Assembly: GCA_902490585.1 (NCBI GenBank)
Contig: CABUEI010000002.1
Location: forward strand, 1-64,000
From: an uncultured Oscillospiraceae bacterium
GTDB taxonomy: Bacteria > Bacillota > Clostridia > Oscillospirales > Ruminococcaceae
Reading direction: 5' to 3'
Length of the DNA: 64,000 nt
Shown: one piece after another, positions 23,047-31,615 of the stretch
Position numbering within the stretch: position 1 is the first letter of the stretch
Layout of the letters: every line of letters starts with the position of its first letter
Notes under the pieces: model-generated
Databases searched by the model: none
The model's input: only the letters and a program-made list of their open reading frames with translations
Told to the model about the DNA's origin: nothing
Translations under genes and position numbers: made by a program

Positions 23047-23916
23047 TTATTTCACATCAACAACAACATCGGCTCCTATACCTGCCGCTCTTATCACACC
23101 GCTGTTGTTTGCACACTGCGGCTCATACGGCTTTCCGTCTTTAATATACGCTATACTGCACTTTCTGCCGTTGTTTTCAACAGCGGGTATATTTTCCTCA
23201 GAAATATGAACTGTGGCTCTTGCTCTCCACAAATTAATATCAAGCACTCCGTTTATCTTATCTGCGGTTATGTCCATATCGGATTTTGAGGTCAGTTCGA
23301 TACTGCCGGTGCTGTTATCTATAATAACGCTGTCGGCTGAGCCGTCATATTCGATACGTCTTATATCAAGGGAGCTTATGCAAAGCAGATTTGTCTGTGC
23401 CGATATTTCGCAGTGGTCGGTAAGCTGTTTTGGCAGGACTATCTTCACCGACACGTTTTCCTGTGCCTCATATCGACTCATCTTATCCTTTCGGGTACAT
23501 TCGACATCAAGCTTATTCTTATGACCGTCAAGCTTAACTTTGAATACAGAGCCTATATCTTCGGCGGTTTCCGATGAAAGAATTATATGCAGCTTTTCGT
23601 CCGCTCCGCCCGACACCGTTATGTCACGCATATTCCCGATATTAATATCAAAATGTGTGTCGGTATCTATATCGTATGCCGTTTCGCTTGTGAACATCTC
23701 CGATTTCTCGTTTTTCGGCACAGTTCCGCTTATAAGCTCGTCAAGCGTTACCTTGAATATCTCTGCAAGTATTGTCATGTTTTCAATATCCGGCAAGCCC
23801 TTACCCGTTTCCCACTTTGTCACCGCCTGACGTGACACGCCTATGCGCTCCGCAAGCTGTTCCTGAGAAATGCCTTCATTCTTTCTTATCTGCTTTAACT
23901 TTTCGCTGAAATCCAT
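23047..23916 (-). CDS. XRE-family HTH regulator with DUF4097-like beta domain
   Basis: 289 residues. Residues 1-65 are a typical Cro/C1 helix-turn-helix (LKQIRKNEGISQEQLAERIG, VSRQAVTKWETGKGLPD). The remainder is beta-rich with repeats like ISSLDIRRIEYDGSADSVII and STGSIELTSKSDMDITADKI, resembling the right-handed DUF4097 adhesin-like fold. It has no membrane helix. Such fusions occur in Firmicutes as regulators of neighbouring membrane genes; the ligand is unknown. It stands alone between adhE and repeat copy D. AGGAGG precedes the start. Confidence 0.8.
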   Translation of the reverse strand: MDFSEKLKQIRKNEGISQEQLAERIGVSRQAVTKWETGKGLPDIENMTILAEIFKVTLDELISGTVPKNEKSEMFTSETAYDIDTDTHFDINIGNMRDITVSGGADEKLHIILSSETAEDIGSVFKVKLDGHKNKLDVECTRKDKMSRYEAQENVSVKIVLPKQLTDHCEISAQTNLLCISSLDIRRIEYDGSADSVIIDNSTGSIELTSKSDMDITADKINGVLDINLWRARATVHISEENIPAVENNGRKCSIAYIKDGKPYEPQCANNSGVIRAAGIGADVVVDVK

Positions 23917-24058
23917 ATTGTCTTCCTCCTGTTTTCGTTTGGCTTTTGTGAACAGCTATATCGTACCCTGTTTTTCGAGTAGCCGCAATAAACATATGCT
24001 TACAATCGTTGTTTTTCTGTGCTACTTTGCGTTGCATATAAGAAAATCGGTATAGCAA

Positions 24059-24084
24059 AGCGGAATGTGAAGCCACATTCCGCC
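24059..24084 (-). terminator. Duplicated terminator stem-loop, distal copy
   Basis: GGCGGAATGTGGCTTCACAT forms, with the following TCCGC, a stem of nine pairs. The same 26 bases occur at 24398-24423, with repeat copy D between. It probably was the terminator of the CPBP gene ending at 24431. Confidence 0.75.
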
Positions 24085-24140
24085 CAGCTTGTAGAAAAAG
24101 TCTATTTTTATAAAAATAGAGCAAATTCTCTATCCCTATA

Positions 24141-24205
24141 AGAACGCTTTGTGGGCTTTGCGTCCTGCAAAGCCTTTGGGCGTTCTATCTCGGCATCCTT
24201 GCCGA
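24141..24205 (+). ncRNA. 65-nt structured module, copy 2
   Basis: Outer stem AGAACGC/GCGTTCT; inner hairpin GGCTTTGC-GTCCT-GCAAAGCC; second hairpin TCGGCA-TCCT-TGCCGA. Length, order and loops equal those of copy 1 at 6690-6754, while most stem bases have changed in pairs. Confidence 0.6.
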
Positions 24206-24264
24206 AACCACAAACCCCTTCCCCGTGGGAAGGGGCTATATTACTGGGGCTACCGCCCCTAGAC

Positions 24265-24330
24265 CAAGCAAGGATGCTTGCAGTCAGCCACACAAAGCCA
24301 CTGCACGATGCAGTGGCACAAATGGCTGAC
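24265..24330 (-). ncRNA. 66-nt structured module, copy 3
   Basis: On the minus strand: outer stem GTCAGCC/GGCTGAC; inner hairpin GCCACTGC-ATCGT-GCAGTGGC; second hairpin CAAGCA-TCCT-TGCTTG. Same architecture as copies 1 and 2 in opposite orientation inside the same host repeat as copy 2. Confidence 0.6.
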
Positions 24331-24397
24331 GACCTGTACGGGGGCTACGCCCCTGCGACCCCATTTTTATCAACGATAGAGGTTTTTCGACAGTCTG

Positions 24398-24423
24398 AGC
24401 GGAATGTGAAGCCACATTCCGCC
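24398..24423 (-). terminator. Duplicated terminator stem-loop, gene-proximal copy
   Basis: Exact 26-bp copy of 24059-24084, located 7 bases after the CPBP stop codon. In this position it lacks a T run because repeat copy D follows. Confidence 0.75.
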
Positions 24424-24430
24424 GTTATTT

Positions 24431-25456
24431 TCAATTAAACTGCAGCAGCATAACAACAAGCGCTATTATAAACACAGGTGATAATATTGCAAGCAATTTT
24501 CTGTGCTTGTTTTCGCCGCCCACGGCAGTCAGCCTTGCCGCTCCGCAGAACGCAAGCAGTACCGCCACGAACGGCGCCGCAAAGTAGGAGATATTCACGA
24601 TAATGTTTCCCAGTGCCGCCGCCGCATTTACAAGGCCGTCCCATAAACCGCCGATGCCCGTGAGCTGTTTCTGATAAGTTATGACCGTAACAAAGAAGTT
24701 ATTTATCAGATGAAGCACCATTCCGGGAATTATCGAGTCATATCTCACCGCCATAAGTCCGAAGATCACGCCGCTTAAAAACGCATACGCAAACTGGTCG
24801 AAATTGCCGTGCGCCAGTCCGAATATAAGTGCCGACAGAACAATTGCCGGCGTATCACCTATGGGTTTCAGCGGCCGGAGAAGCAGGTGACGGTAAATAA
24901 TTTCCTCAAAAACAGGAGCTATAAACGCCGTGAATATAAGCGTTACAACACCCGACGAAATACTTGTCGGGGTAATGGCATCCATTACATTCTCTATCTC
25001 GCCTACACCGAACAGAAGTTGCAGGATATAGTTTATCAGGGTGGTGATATTACTTCCCCACATTGCGAAAGCAAACATTGCCGGTATGAAAATAAGCGGA
25101 TAGTACGACTTATTCTCATACTGCGTATCGAGCCGTTTCAGCGGTCGGTACTTTTTATACAGTATTCCGAAAGCCAGCAGTTTCGGAACGTATGTCGAAA
25201 TATTGCTGAACGAGTAATTCAGCACGGTGAAAAGCGTACTGCTTGTTTCAAGCCCTGCGTTTACAAAGCCTCTCAGCAGAAGCACCATTGCTATAAATAC
25301 AACCTTCTGCAACAGCACGGATATAATCAGCGCAATACCGACATCAAGGCACAGCCTGCGTATATCGGCAGGCTTCAGGTCGTCTTTTGAGGTAAGCGTG
25401 TCAAAGTCCTGCTGTCTGTATCTGTCCGCTATGACAGTAATCAGGCTTTTCTGCAT
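24431..25456 (-). CDS. CPBP-family intramembrane metalloprotease
   Basis: 341 residues with about eight membrane helices. The CPBP/Abi signature is complete: motif 1 APVFEEIIYRHLLLRPL (EExxxR), motif 2 FGLAHGNFDQF with the catalytic His, and motif 3 VLHLINNFF. The family includes CAAX prenyl proteases and bacteriocin-immunity proteins; most bacterial members have no known substrate. A paralog lies 18 bases upstream, forming a tandem pair. Confidence 0.88.
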   Translation of the reverse strand: MQKSLITVIADRYRQQDFDTLTSKDDLKPADIRRLCLDVGIALIISVLLQKVVFIAMVLLLRGFVNAGLETSSTLFTVLNYSFSNISTYVPKLLAFGILYKKYRPLKRLDTQYENKSYYPLIFIPAMFAFAMWGSNITTLINYILQLLFGVGEIENVMDAITPTSISSGVVTLIFTAFIAPVFEEIIYRHLLLRPLKPIGDTPAIVLSALIFGLAHGNFDQFAYAFLSGVIFGLMAVRYDSIIPGMVLHLINNFFVTVITYQKQLTGIGGLWDGLVNAAAALGNIIVNISYFAAPFVAVLLAFCGAARLTAVGGENKHRKLLAILSPVFIIALVVMLLQFN

Positions 25457-25474
25457 TTTAACAGAGTCCTTTCG

Positions 25475-26470
25475 TTATATGATTATCATAACTATTATAT
25501 ACGCCGTACACAGAAGAAATCCCACGATAAATAAAGGTTCCTTTGCCACAGCAACAAATTTCTGCTTTTTGGAAAGCTCCGGATAATTATTTACCGGACG
25601 GTAAAGTCGGTTATTCTTCAGCTTTCCTATAGCAGCCCCCATTCCGACAAGTGCAATTATCAGCACAAGCACGACATAAATCATCAGCACAGTAAGATAG
25701 GCTTCCTCGCCGCTTGTCACGGGGTTGCCCTTCTGCACTTTTGACATTGCCGTAACAAATGTATCCGTGCTGACAGCCACCACCGCTATTGCCGCTATGG
25801 AATTGAACAATGCGTGCATTATAGTAGTCGGCATAAGACTGCCGCTTGCATATCTGACATATCCGAGACAGATACCGACTATAACGGTATAGCAGAACTG
25901 ATGTATATTTCCGTGCGCCATACCGAAGCACAGTGCCGAAACAAGTATCGCAAAACCGTTGCCGTATGGCATAAGCGAGGTCTGTATAACGCCTCTGAAC
26001 CAGTATTCCTCAAACAGCGGAGCAAGAACAACCATCTGAATGAACAAAAACGCAAGATGCCACGCACCGCTTCCCGTTCCCGAAGAAACTATCGGAGTAA
26101 GCGTATCCTCTACCGCCGATTGATTGTGTATAAGCAGAAATGATACGGCAAGCACTATTATATTAGCTATCTGCCCTGCGCCGTACATAGGTACAAACCA
26201 CGATATAGCCTTGCCGAGCCTTTTCGGCTTTTTGTACACCGTCTTGTCAAACCGATAGCCGAAAACCCTTGCGGTAACCGCTATCGCAAGACCGTATAAT
26301 ATAATTACGCTCGAAAGCGACTGCACAGACGATACTATCTGACTGTCGCATCCGCTCATAACAGTGCCTATAAGCCACGCCGCCGCATCTGCAACACAAC
26401 GTGCGACAAATATTATCACAAGCGCAAGTCCTGCATTTTTGCAGGCGGTTCTGAAATCAGCGTCTGACAT
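25475..26470 (-). CDS. CPBP-family intramembrane metalloprotease (paralog)
   Basis: About 331 residues from the ATG at 26468-26470, preceded by GGAGAGG; this start overlaps the speE end by 14 bases. Motifs are APLFEEYWFRGVIQTSL, FGMAHGNIHQF and IMHALFNS, with eight or so hydrophobic helices. Same family and order as the gene downstream. The overlap with speE suggests cotranscription with the polyamine genes, although a functional link is not known. Confidence 0.88.
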   Translation of the reverse strand: MSDADFRTACKNAGLALVIIFVARCVADAAAWLIGTVMSGCDSQIVSSVQSLSSVIILYGLAIAVTARVFGYRFDKTVYKKPKRLGKAISWFVPMYGAGQIANIIVLAVSFLLIHNQSAVEDTLTPIVSSGTGSGAWHLAFLFIQMVVLAPLFEEYWFRGVIQTSLMPYGNGFAILVSALCFGMAHGNIHQFCYTVIVGICLGYVRYASGSLMPTTIMHALFNSIAAIAVVAVSTDTFVTAMSKVQKGNPVTSGEEAYLTVLMIYVVLVLIIALVGMGAAIGKLKNNRLYRPVNNYPELSKKQKFVAVAKEPLFIVGFLLCTAYIIVMIII

Positions 26471-27326
26471 CGAGAACCTCTCCTGTTTCAAGCATTTCCT
26501 TTACATAGTTCGGCAGAGCAAAACAGCCCTTGTGAAGTTCTGTATTGTAATACCTCGTTTTAAGTCCGAGATTGTTCCAGTGTTCTGCGTCAAGATCTTT
26601 GATTGGATCAAGTCCCTTGCTTGCAAAGCCGAACAGCCAGTGACCGCTGGCGTAAGTAGGGATATGAGCCTGATAAACGGCGCATACGGGGAATACCGAT
26701 TTTATACGCTCATGCGCTCTGCACATAGCCTTTGCGTCATTTACATAGAACGGGCTTTCATGCTGATTTACAAGCACGCCCGTATCGGTCAGTGCATTGT
26801 AGCAGTTGCCGTAAAACTCGGGTGTGAAAAGTCCCTCGCCGGGTCCGAACGGGTCGGTCGAGTCAACTATGATAAGGTCGTATTCACCCTGCTTGTGTCT
26901 TACAAAACGCAGTCCGTCCGTGAAATGTATATCAAGTCTGGGGTCGTGCATTGAAACGGTCATTTCGGGGAAATACTCCTCACAGACTTCTACAACCTTT
27001 TTGTCTATCTCAACAAGGTCGATATGCTCTATCGTGCTGTAACGGCACAGCTCCCTTACCGTACCGCCGTCACCCGCACCTATGACAAGGACATTCCTGA
27101 TATCCTTCTTTACCGCCATAGGAACGTGAACTATCATATCATGATAGATAAATTCGTCCTTCTGCGTTATCATTACATATCCGTCAAGCGCAAGCAGTCT
27201 GCCGAATTCGAGCGACTGAAACACGTCTATGCGCTGATACTCGCTCTGCTCGCTGTAAAGCTGTTTGTCAACTCTTATAGAAAATCTTACACTGTCGCTG
27301 TGATTTTCCGTAAACCAAAGATCCAT
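26457..27326 (-). CDS. speE: Spermidine synthase
   Basis: About 289 residues from MDLWFTENH at 27326, which has GAAAGGACGG upstream; a longer frame to 27359 lacks a ribosome site. The aminopropyltransferase fold shows YQRIDVFQSLEFGRLLALDG, the decarboxylated-SAM site VIGAGDGGTVREL, the catalytic Asp in VDSTDPFGPGEGLF, and the C-terminal YYNTELHKGCFALP. The enzyme moves an aminopropyl group to putrescine. It is the last of the three polyamine genes (speD, decarboxylase, speE), together a full route from a basic amino acid to a polyamine. Confidence 0.95.
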   Translation of the reverse strand: MDLWFTENHSDSVRFSIRVDKQLYSEQSEYQRIDVFQSLEFGRLLALDGYVMITQKDEFIYHDMIVHVPMAVKKDIRNVLVIGAGDGGTVRELCRYSTIEHIDLVEIDKKVVEVCEEYFPEMTVSMHDPRLDIHFTDGLRFVRHKQGEYDLIIVDSTDPFGPGEGLFTPEFYGNCYNALTDTGVLVNQHESPFYVNDAKAMCRAHERIKSVFPVCAVYQAHIPTYASGHWLFGFASKGLDPIKDLDAEHWNNLGLKTRYYNTELHKGCFALPNYVKEMLETGEVLDVRR

Positions 27327-27385
27327 TTGTATTACCGTCCTTTCAATCTGTAAACGCATAAGTCAATGTGGTACGGCGGACGAAT

Positions 27386-28831
27386 TTATTCGTCCAGTAT
27401 CATAATATTCTTTATTTCGAGGTCCTGTGTACCTGTTAGGAAACAGCCCTTATCCCCTGCATATTTTATATATGCGAGAATTTCGTCTGTTATCTGCTCA
27501 CCGGGTGCAAGTATCGGTATTCCGGGCGGATAGCACATTACAAATTCACCGCTTATCTTACCTGAACTCTGCTCTATCGGCACGCTCTTCTTGTTTCCGT
27601 AGAATGCGTCCTGCGGCGACAGCTTTACTATAGGATTGATATACTCGTGGTCGAGCATACCCGTCTTGTCTTTTGAATAAATACGCTTTATGTCGTTCAG
27701 TGCACCGATAAGTCTGTCAAGGTACAGTTCCCTGTCGCCTATCGAAACGTAAGCGAGTATATTTCCTATATCGCCGAATTCTATCTGTATTCCGTAGCGG
27801 TCACGGAGAATATCGTAAACTTCTATTCCCGCAAGACCTATATCTCTTGTGTGTATCGACAACTTTGTAACATCGAAGTCATAGAATGCGCCGCCGTCGC
27901 ACAGCTCCTTTGAAAATGCGTAATAGCCGCCTATCTCGTTTATCTCATCACGCATATACTGTGCATACGACTGAACCTTGGCGAAAATTTCCTTGCCGTG
28001 AAGTGCAAGGTTTCTTCTCGATATGTCAAGGCTTGACATCAGCAGATAGCTACCGCTTGTGGTCTGCATGAGGTTTATTATCTGTCTTACATAGCCCTCG
28101 TTCACCGTGTCGGCTGTAAGTAAAAAGCTGCTCTGTGTCAGCGAACCGCCGCTCTTGTGCATACTTACTGCGGCAAAATCTGCACCTGCTTTCATTCCTG
28201 CAAGAGGCATATTGTCGCCGAAGTAGAAATGAGTTCCGTGTGCCTCGTCCGCAAGCAGATACATTCCGTGTGCGTGCGCCAGATCTGCAATACGCTTTAT
28301 ATCCGAACATACGCCGTAATAGGTCGGATTGTTTACAAATACCGCCTTGGCATCGGGGTTTTCAAGTATAGCCTTTTCAACGTCCTCGACCGTCATTCCG
28401 AGCGGTATGCCGAGTTCCTTGTTGACACCGGGGTTTACATATACCGGTACCGCACCGCCGAGAATAAGCGCATTTATCGCACTGCGGTGTACATTTCTGG
28501 GCATTATGATCTTTTCGCCACGCTTTGCAACGGCAAGTGCCATAGCCTGCACTGCGGCGGTCGTTCCGTTTACTATGAAGAATGCGTTTTTAGCCCCGAA
28601 AGCTTCGGCAGCTATCTGCTCAGCTTCTTTGATCACGGAAACGGGGTGACAGAGGTTATCAAGCGGCTTTGACGAGTTGACGTCAACCGTCATACATTCT
28701 CTGCCTAAAAATTCCGTCAGTTCGGGATTACCCCTGCCCATCTTATGACCGGGCACATCAAACGGCACGATACGCTTTGCCCTGTATTCTTTGAGTGCCT
28801 CATAGATAGGCGCACGCTCCTGTGAGAGCAT
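27386..28831 (-). CDS. Orn/Lys/Arg decarboxylase (aminotransferase fold)
   Basis: 481 residues, the short Gram-positive SpeA/Cad type without the N-terminal wing domain. PLP-site features: FIVNGTTAAVQAMALAVAKR, ADEAHGTHFYFG, and the PLP lysine in AAVSMHKSGGSLTQSSFLL. The C-terminal domain contains CYPPGIPILAPGEQI, typical of the group. The substrate (arginine, lysine or ornithine) cannot be settled from sequence. It lies between speD and speE; with arginine as substrate an agmatine step would be needed, and no such gene is in the window. Confidence 0.9.
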   Translation of the reverse strand: MLSQERAPIYEALKEYRAKRIVPFDVPGHKMGRGNPELTEFLGRECMTVDVNSSKPLDNLCHPVSVIKEAEQIAAEAFGAKNAFFIVNGTTAAVQAMALAVAKRGEKIIMPRNVHRSAINALILGGAVPVYVNPGVNKELGIPLGMTVEDVEKAILENPDAKAVFVNNPTYYGVCSDIKRIADLAHAHGMYLLADEAHGTHFYFGDNMPLAGMKAGADFAAVSMHKSGGSLTQSSFLLTADTVNEGYVRQIINLMQTTSGSYLLMSSLDISRRNLALHGKEIFAKVQSYAQYMRDEINEIGGYYAFSKELCDGGAFYDFDVTKLSIHTRDIGLAGIEVYDILRDRYGIQIEFGDIGNILAYVSIGDRELYLDRLIGALNDIKRIYSKDKTGMLDHEYINPIVKLSPQDAFYGNKKSVPIEQSSGKISGEFVMCYPPGIPILAPGEQITDEILAYIKYAGDKGCFLTGTQDLEIKNIMILDE

Positions 28832-28891
28832 ATCATCAGTCCTTTCGGAAAGGAAGTAATATTATCGTAATATTCTGTATTATTTTTGTAT

Positions 28892-28911
28892 GGGAGGGGT
28901 TTGCCCCTCCC
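28892..28911 (-). terminator. Terminator after speD
   Basis: GGGAGGGG pairs with CCCCTCCC, followed on the minus strand by ATACAAAAATAAT. It is 20 bases past the speD stop and may only partly stop transcription before the decarboxylase gene. Confidence 0.65.
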
Positions 28912-28930
28912 TCACATTTTATTGCTTGCT

Positions 28931-29776
28931 TTATCCGTAAATATTCATACCGGAATATATCTCTATCATTTCCCTGCGTAAATTTTCCGTTATACGCAGA
29001 CGCTCTTTCGGCGGTATGTCATATATATCCGTATTGAACAGGTAGTTCTTGAGATCCATTTCACGCACCATAAGCCTTGTGTGGAATATGTTCGCCTGAT
29101 ACACATTTATATCCGTTGCGTCATATTTCGTCAACGTATAGTCGTTTATGAAATCCTGGATCGAGGTTATATCGTGGTCAAGGTACAGCTTTCTGCCGCC
29201 TACATCACGGGTAAAACCCCTTACCCTGTAGTCGATCGTTATGATATCGGAATCGAAACTTCCGATAAGATAATCCAGTGCATTAAGCGGTGAGATCTCG
29301 CCGCAGGTCGAAACGTCGATATCAACCCTGAATGTAGAAATACTGTTGTTGGGGTGATATTCGGGGTAGGTATGCACCGTAACGTGCGATTTGTCAAGGT
29401 GTGCCACCACTGTTTCGGGTACCATAGCGGAGTTACGCTGAGGATGAAGCGGTTTTCCGTCCACCATTCCCCTGTTGCACGACTTGTCTATCTCCATGCT
29501 GTCAGTAGCCTTTTCGCTTATCAGCAGTGTTACGCTCGCACCCTGCGGATCGTAGTCCTGCTTTGATATGTTAAGCACATTGGCACCGATTATATCTGTA
29601 ACGTCGCACAGTATGCCCGTCAGTCGTTCTGAGTTATACTGTTCGTCGATATAGTCTATATATTCTTTCTGTTCTCTTGCTCCCTTGGCATAACAGACAT
29701 CATAAATGTTGAAGCTGAGGGTCTTTGTGAGGTTGTTGAAACCGTAAAGTTTAAGCTTTTTTTCCAACAGATACAC
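28931..29776 (-). CDS. speD: S-adenosylmethionine decarboxylase proenzyme
   Basis: 281 residues, close to the E. coli-type class (264) rather than the short Bacillus type (about 125). The self-cleavage site is Lys129-Ser130 in LDKSHVTVHTYPEYHP; Ser130 becomes the pyruvoyl cofactor. Further family segments are IDVSTCGEISPLNALDYLIG and VRGFTRDVGG. The enzyme makes decarboxylated SAM, the aminopropyl donor for SpeE. It is the first gene of the polyamine cluster. Confidence 0.93.
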   Translation of the reverse strand: MYLLEKKLKLYGFNNLTKTLSFNIYDVCYAKGAREQKEYIDYIDEQYNSERLTGILCDVTDIIGANVLNISKQDYDPQGASVTLLISEKATDSMEIDKSCNRGMVDGKPLHPQRNSAMVPETVVAHLDKSHVTVHTYPEYHPNNSISTFRVDIDVSTCGEISPLNALDYLIGSFDSDIITIDYRVRGFTRDVGGRKLYLDHDITSIQDFINDYTLTKYDATDINVYQANIFHTRLMVREMDLKNYLFNTDIYDIPPKERLRITENLRREMIEIYSGMNIYG

Positions 29777-29866
29777 AACCTTTCAAATAAGTATCTGCAT
29801 ATAAACGCAGCTATTATAATAATATAGTAAAACTGCCCTCTTGTCAATAAAAACTTGTGTAAAGAA

Positions 29867-29898
29867 AACCGCCGACAGCTTTCTCAGCTTCGGCGGTT
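29867..29898 (-). terminator. Terminator of the antiporter gene
   Basis: AACCGCCGAAGCT pairs with AGCTGTCGGCGGTT, followed on the minus strand by TTCTTT. Confidence 0.8.
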
Positions 29899-29924
29899 AT
29901 GAATATTATTCGTTTTTATTAAGG

Positions 29925-31196
29925 TTATACGTTATCCTGACCGGGAACATATTCAAGGCTGTCGTCCGAAGTTGTAACTTCAGCGGTTTCTTTAGTCTTT
30001 ATTTCTCCCGTTGTATCATTCTTATCCTTGAATACAAACTTCAGCAGGATAGGCGTTACTACAGTTGTGATAACGACCATGATTACTATAGGTCCGAACA
30101 GGTTGCTGCTCATAAGTCCCATGTTAAGGCCCTTATCGGCAACTATCAGCGCAACCTCTCCACGAGAAATCATTCCGACACCGATCTGTAATGCTTCTTT
30201 ATTTGTATATCTGCATATCTTTGCACCAAGTCCGCAGCCAACAACCTTTGATAGTATAGCTACTATCAGCAGTACAACGGCGAAGACGATGATCATAGGT
30301 GTCATATTAGTAAGCGTTACTTTAAGACCTATACTTGCAAAGAAGATAGGCGATAACAGCAGATATGACATTGTGTCAAATCTGTGTGCAATGTACTTTG
30401 TCTTTGATGTACTTGAAATTACAAGACCTGCAACGAACGAACCTGTAATATCGGCAACTCCGAAGAATTCTTCAGCAACATAAGCGAAGATAAGGCAGAG
30501 TGCAAAGCTGACTATTACATAACGACGCTGATTTTCTTCTGTTCTCTGTGTCCACTTGTTGAATACGAAGTGGAAGAATACACCGAAAAGTAAAGCAAAT
30601 GCGAAGAAACCGAGTATCTTCAGAATTACTATACCGATATTGCCTGATTCGGGGTCTGCAAGAGATGTGATTACAGTCAGTGCAATGATACCGAGTACGT
30701 CGTCTATCAGAGCCGCACCGAGTATCGCATTACCCGCTCTTGTACTGAGCTTTCCGAGTTCTTTAAGTGTTTCTACCGTGATACTTACCGATGTTGCCGT
30801 AAGGATAACGCCTACAAAAACGTCCTGTAAGAATGTTGATGTTGCAAGTGTGGGGTCAGCCGTACCGAAGCAATATGCCGTAACAGCACCACCTACAAGA
30901 GGTACGATAACGCCGATAAGTGCTATTATCGTACTTGCGACACCGCACTTCTTCATCTCACGGATATCGGTTTCAAGACCTGCAGCAAACATAAGTACAA
31001 TAACGCCTATCTCGGACAGGTTGCTCAGAATGGGAGCATTGTCAAGAGATACAAGGTTAAGACATACAGGTCCTAAGATGATACCTGCAACCAGCGCACC
31101 GACTACCTGAGGTAGCTTTATTACCTTTGACAGCAGTCCGAATGCTTTTGTGAAAATGAGGATTATCGCTATATAAAGCAGATATGTGTAATCCAT
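29925..31196 (-). CDS. CPA2-family cation:proton antiporter (KefB/NapA-like)
   Basis: 423 residues with about 12 hydrophobic helices. Conserved stretches: VVGALVAGIILGPV, FAAGLETDIREMKKCG, ILGAALIDDVLGIIAL (the paired Asp-Asp of electrogenic antiporters) and GVGMISRGEVALIVADKGL. It exchanges Na+ or K+ for protons. The C-terminal tail is short and lacks a TrkA-N domain. It has its own promoter and a 5' leader with a 15-pair hairpin. Confidence 0.9.
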   Translation of the reverse strand: MDYTYLLYIAIILIFTKAFGLLSKVIKLPQVVGALVAGIILGPVCLNLVSLDNAPILSNLSEIGVIVLMFAAGLETDIREMKKCGVASTIIALIGVIVPLVGGAVTAYCFGTADPTLATSTFLQDVFVGVILTATSVSITVETLKELGKLSTRAGNAILGAALIDDVLGIIALTVITSLADPESGNIGIVILKILGFFAFALLFGVFFHFVFNKWTQRTEENQRRYVIVSFALCLIFAYVAEEFFGVADITGSFVAGLVISSTSKTKYIAHRFDTMSYLLLSPIFFASIGLKVTLTNMTPMIIVFAVVLLIVAILSKVVGCGLGAKICRYTNKEALQIGVGMISRGEVALIVADKGLNMGLMSSNLFGPIVIMVVITTVVTPILLKFVFKDKNDTTGEIKTKETAEVTTSDDSLEYVPGQDNV

Positions 31197-31243
31197 AATT
31201 CATCTTCCTTTCCGTTTGTTTTGTTCTACTTTTTCTTTTCATC

Positions 31244-31281
31244 ACAAAGGCTATATCGTGTATTTACGATATAGCCTTTGT
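31244..31281 (-). promoter_or_regulatory. Leader hairpin of the antiporter mRNA
   Basis: ACAAAGGCTATATCG pairs perfectly with CGATATAGCCTTTGT around an eight-base loop, starting about 10 bases after the predicted transcription start. There is no T run on the minus strand, so it is more likely a stability or regulatory stem than a terminator. Confidence 0.5.
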
Positions 31282-31298
31282 TTTATCTGTATGCCCGT

Positions 31299-31326
31299 AT
31301 TATAACACCTATTTAGAATATGTCAA
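31299..31326 (-). promoter_or_regulatory. Promoter of the antiporter gene
   Basis: On the minus strand TTGACA (31321-31326) and TATAAT (31299-31304) are both consensus, 16 bp apart. The stretch 31327-31531 upstream shows nothing else I can name. Confidence 0.8.
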
Positions 31327-31531
31327 TCAGACCGTGAGCGTTCGGAGAAAATTTTTCGCTAAAATCTATGAATTAACCAAACAGAAATGTTTTAAGTGGA
31401 GAATTTTCTCGACAAATTTCTATGAATTTTTTGAATAGCCCGTCATTCATTCCGATAATACTATTTTTTGTAAAGCTGACATAAAAAGTATATTGCTTTT
31501 TCATGATAATTTCCCGTAAATCCGCATAAAT

Positions 31532-31570
31532 AAAAGCGTTACGGAATTTTTACATTTTCGTAACGCTTTT
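31532..31570 (-). terminator. Terminator of the ispDF transcript
   Basis: AAAAGCGTTACG pairs with CGTAACGCTTTT around an AT-rich loop, followed on the minus strand by ATTTATG; 45 bases past the ispDF stop. Confidence 0.8.
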
Positions 31571-31615
31571 CGAATTATGAATTTTTCACAGCCGGTTATT
31601 CAATATCCGAATATT

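Larger units (their letters stand above)
24085..24397 (+). repeat. GC-rich hairpin repeat, copy D (313 bp, with two embedded modules)
   Basis: Starts CAGCTTGTAGAAAAAGTC and ends GTTTTTCGACAGTCTG, the same ends as copy B, of which it is a longer version in opposite orientation. Relative to B, two structured modules have been inserted: one at 24141-24205 near the left and one on the other strand at 24265-24330. It is flanked by exact 26-bp copies of a hairpin. No coding capacity is convincing. Confidence 0.8.

Noticed and set aside
24085..24397. Group IIC intron, which targets terminators
   Set aside because: The element is too short, has no domain V or reverse transcriptase, and is flanked by target duplications that introns do not make.
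31197..31531. c-di-AMP (ydaO) riboswitch before the antiporter
   Set aside because: The leader is short and holds a single simple hairpin; none of the conserved ydaO sequence blocks are visible.
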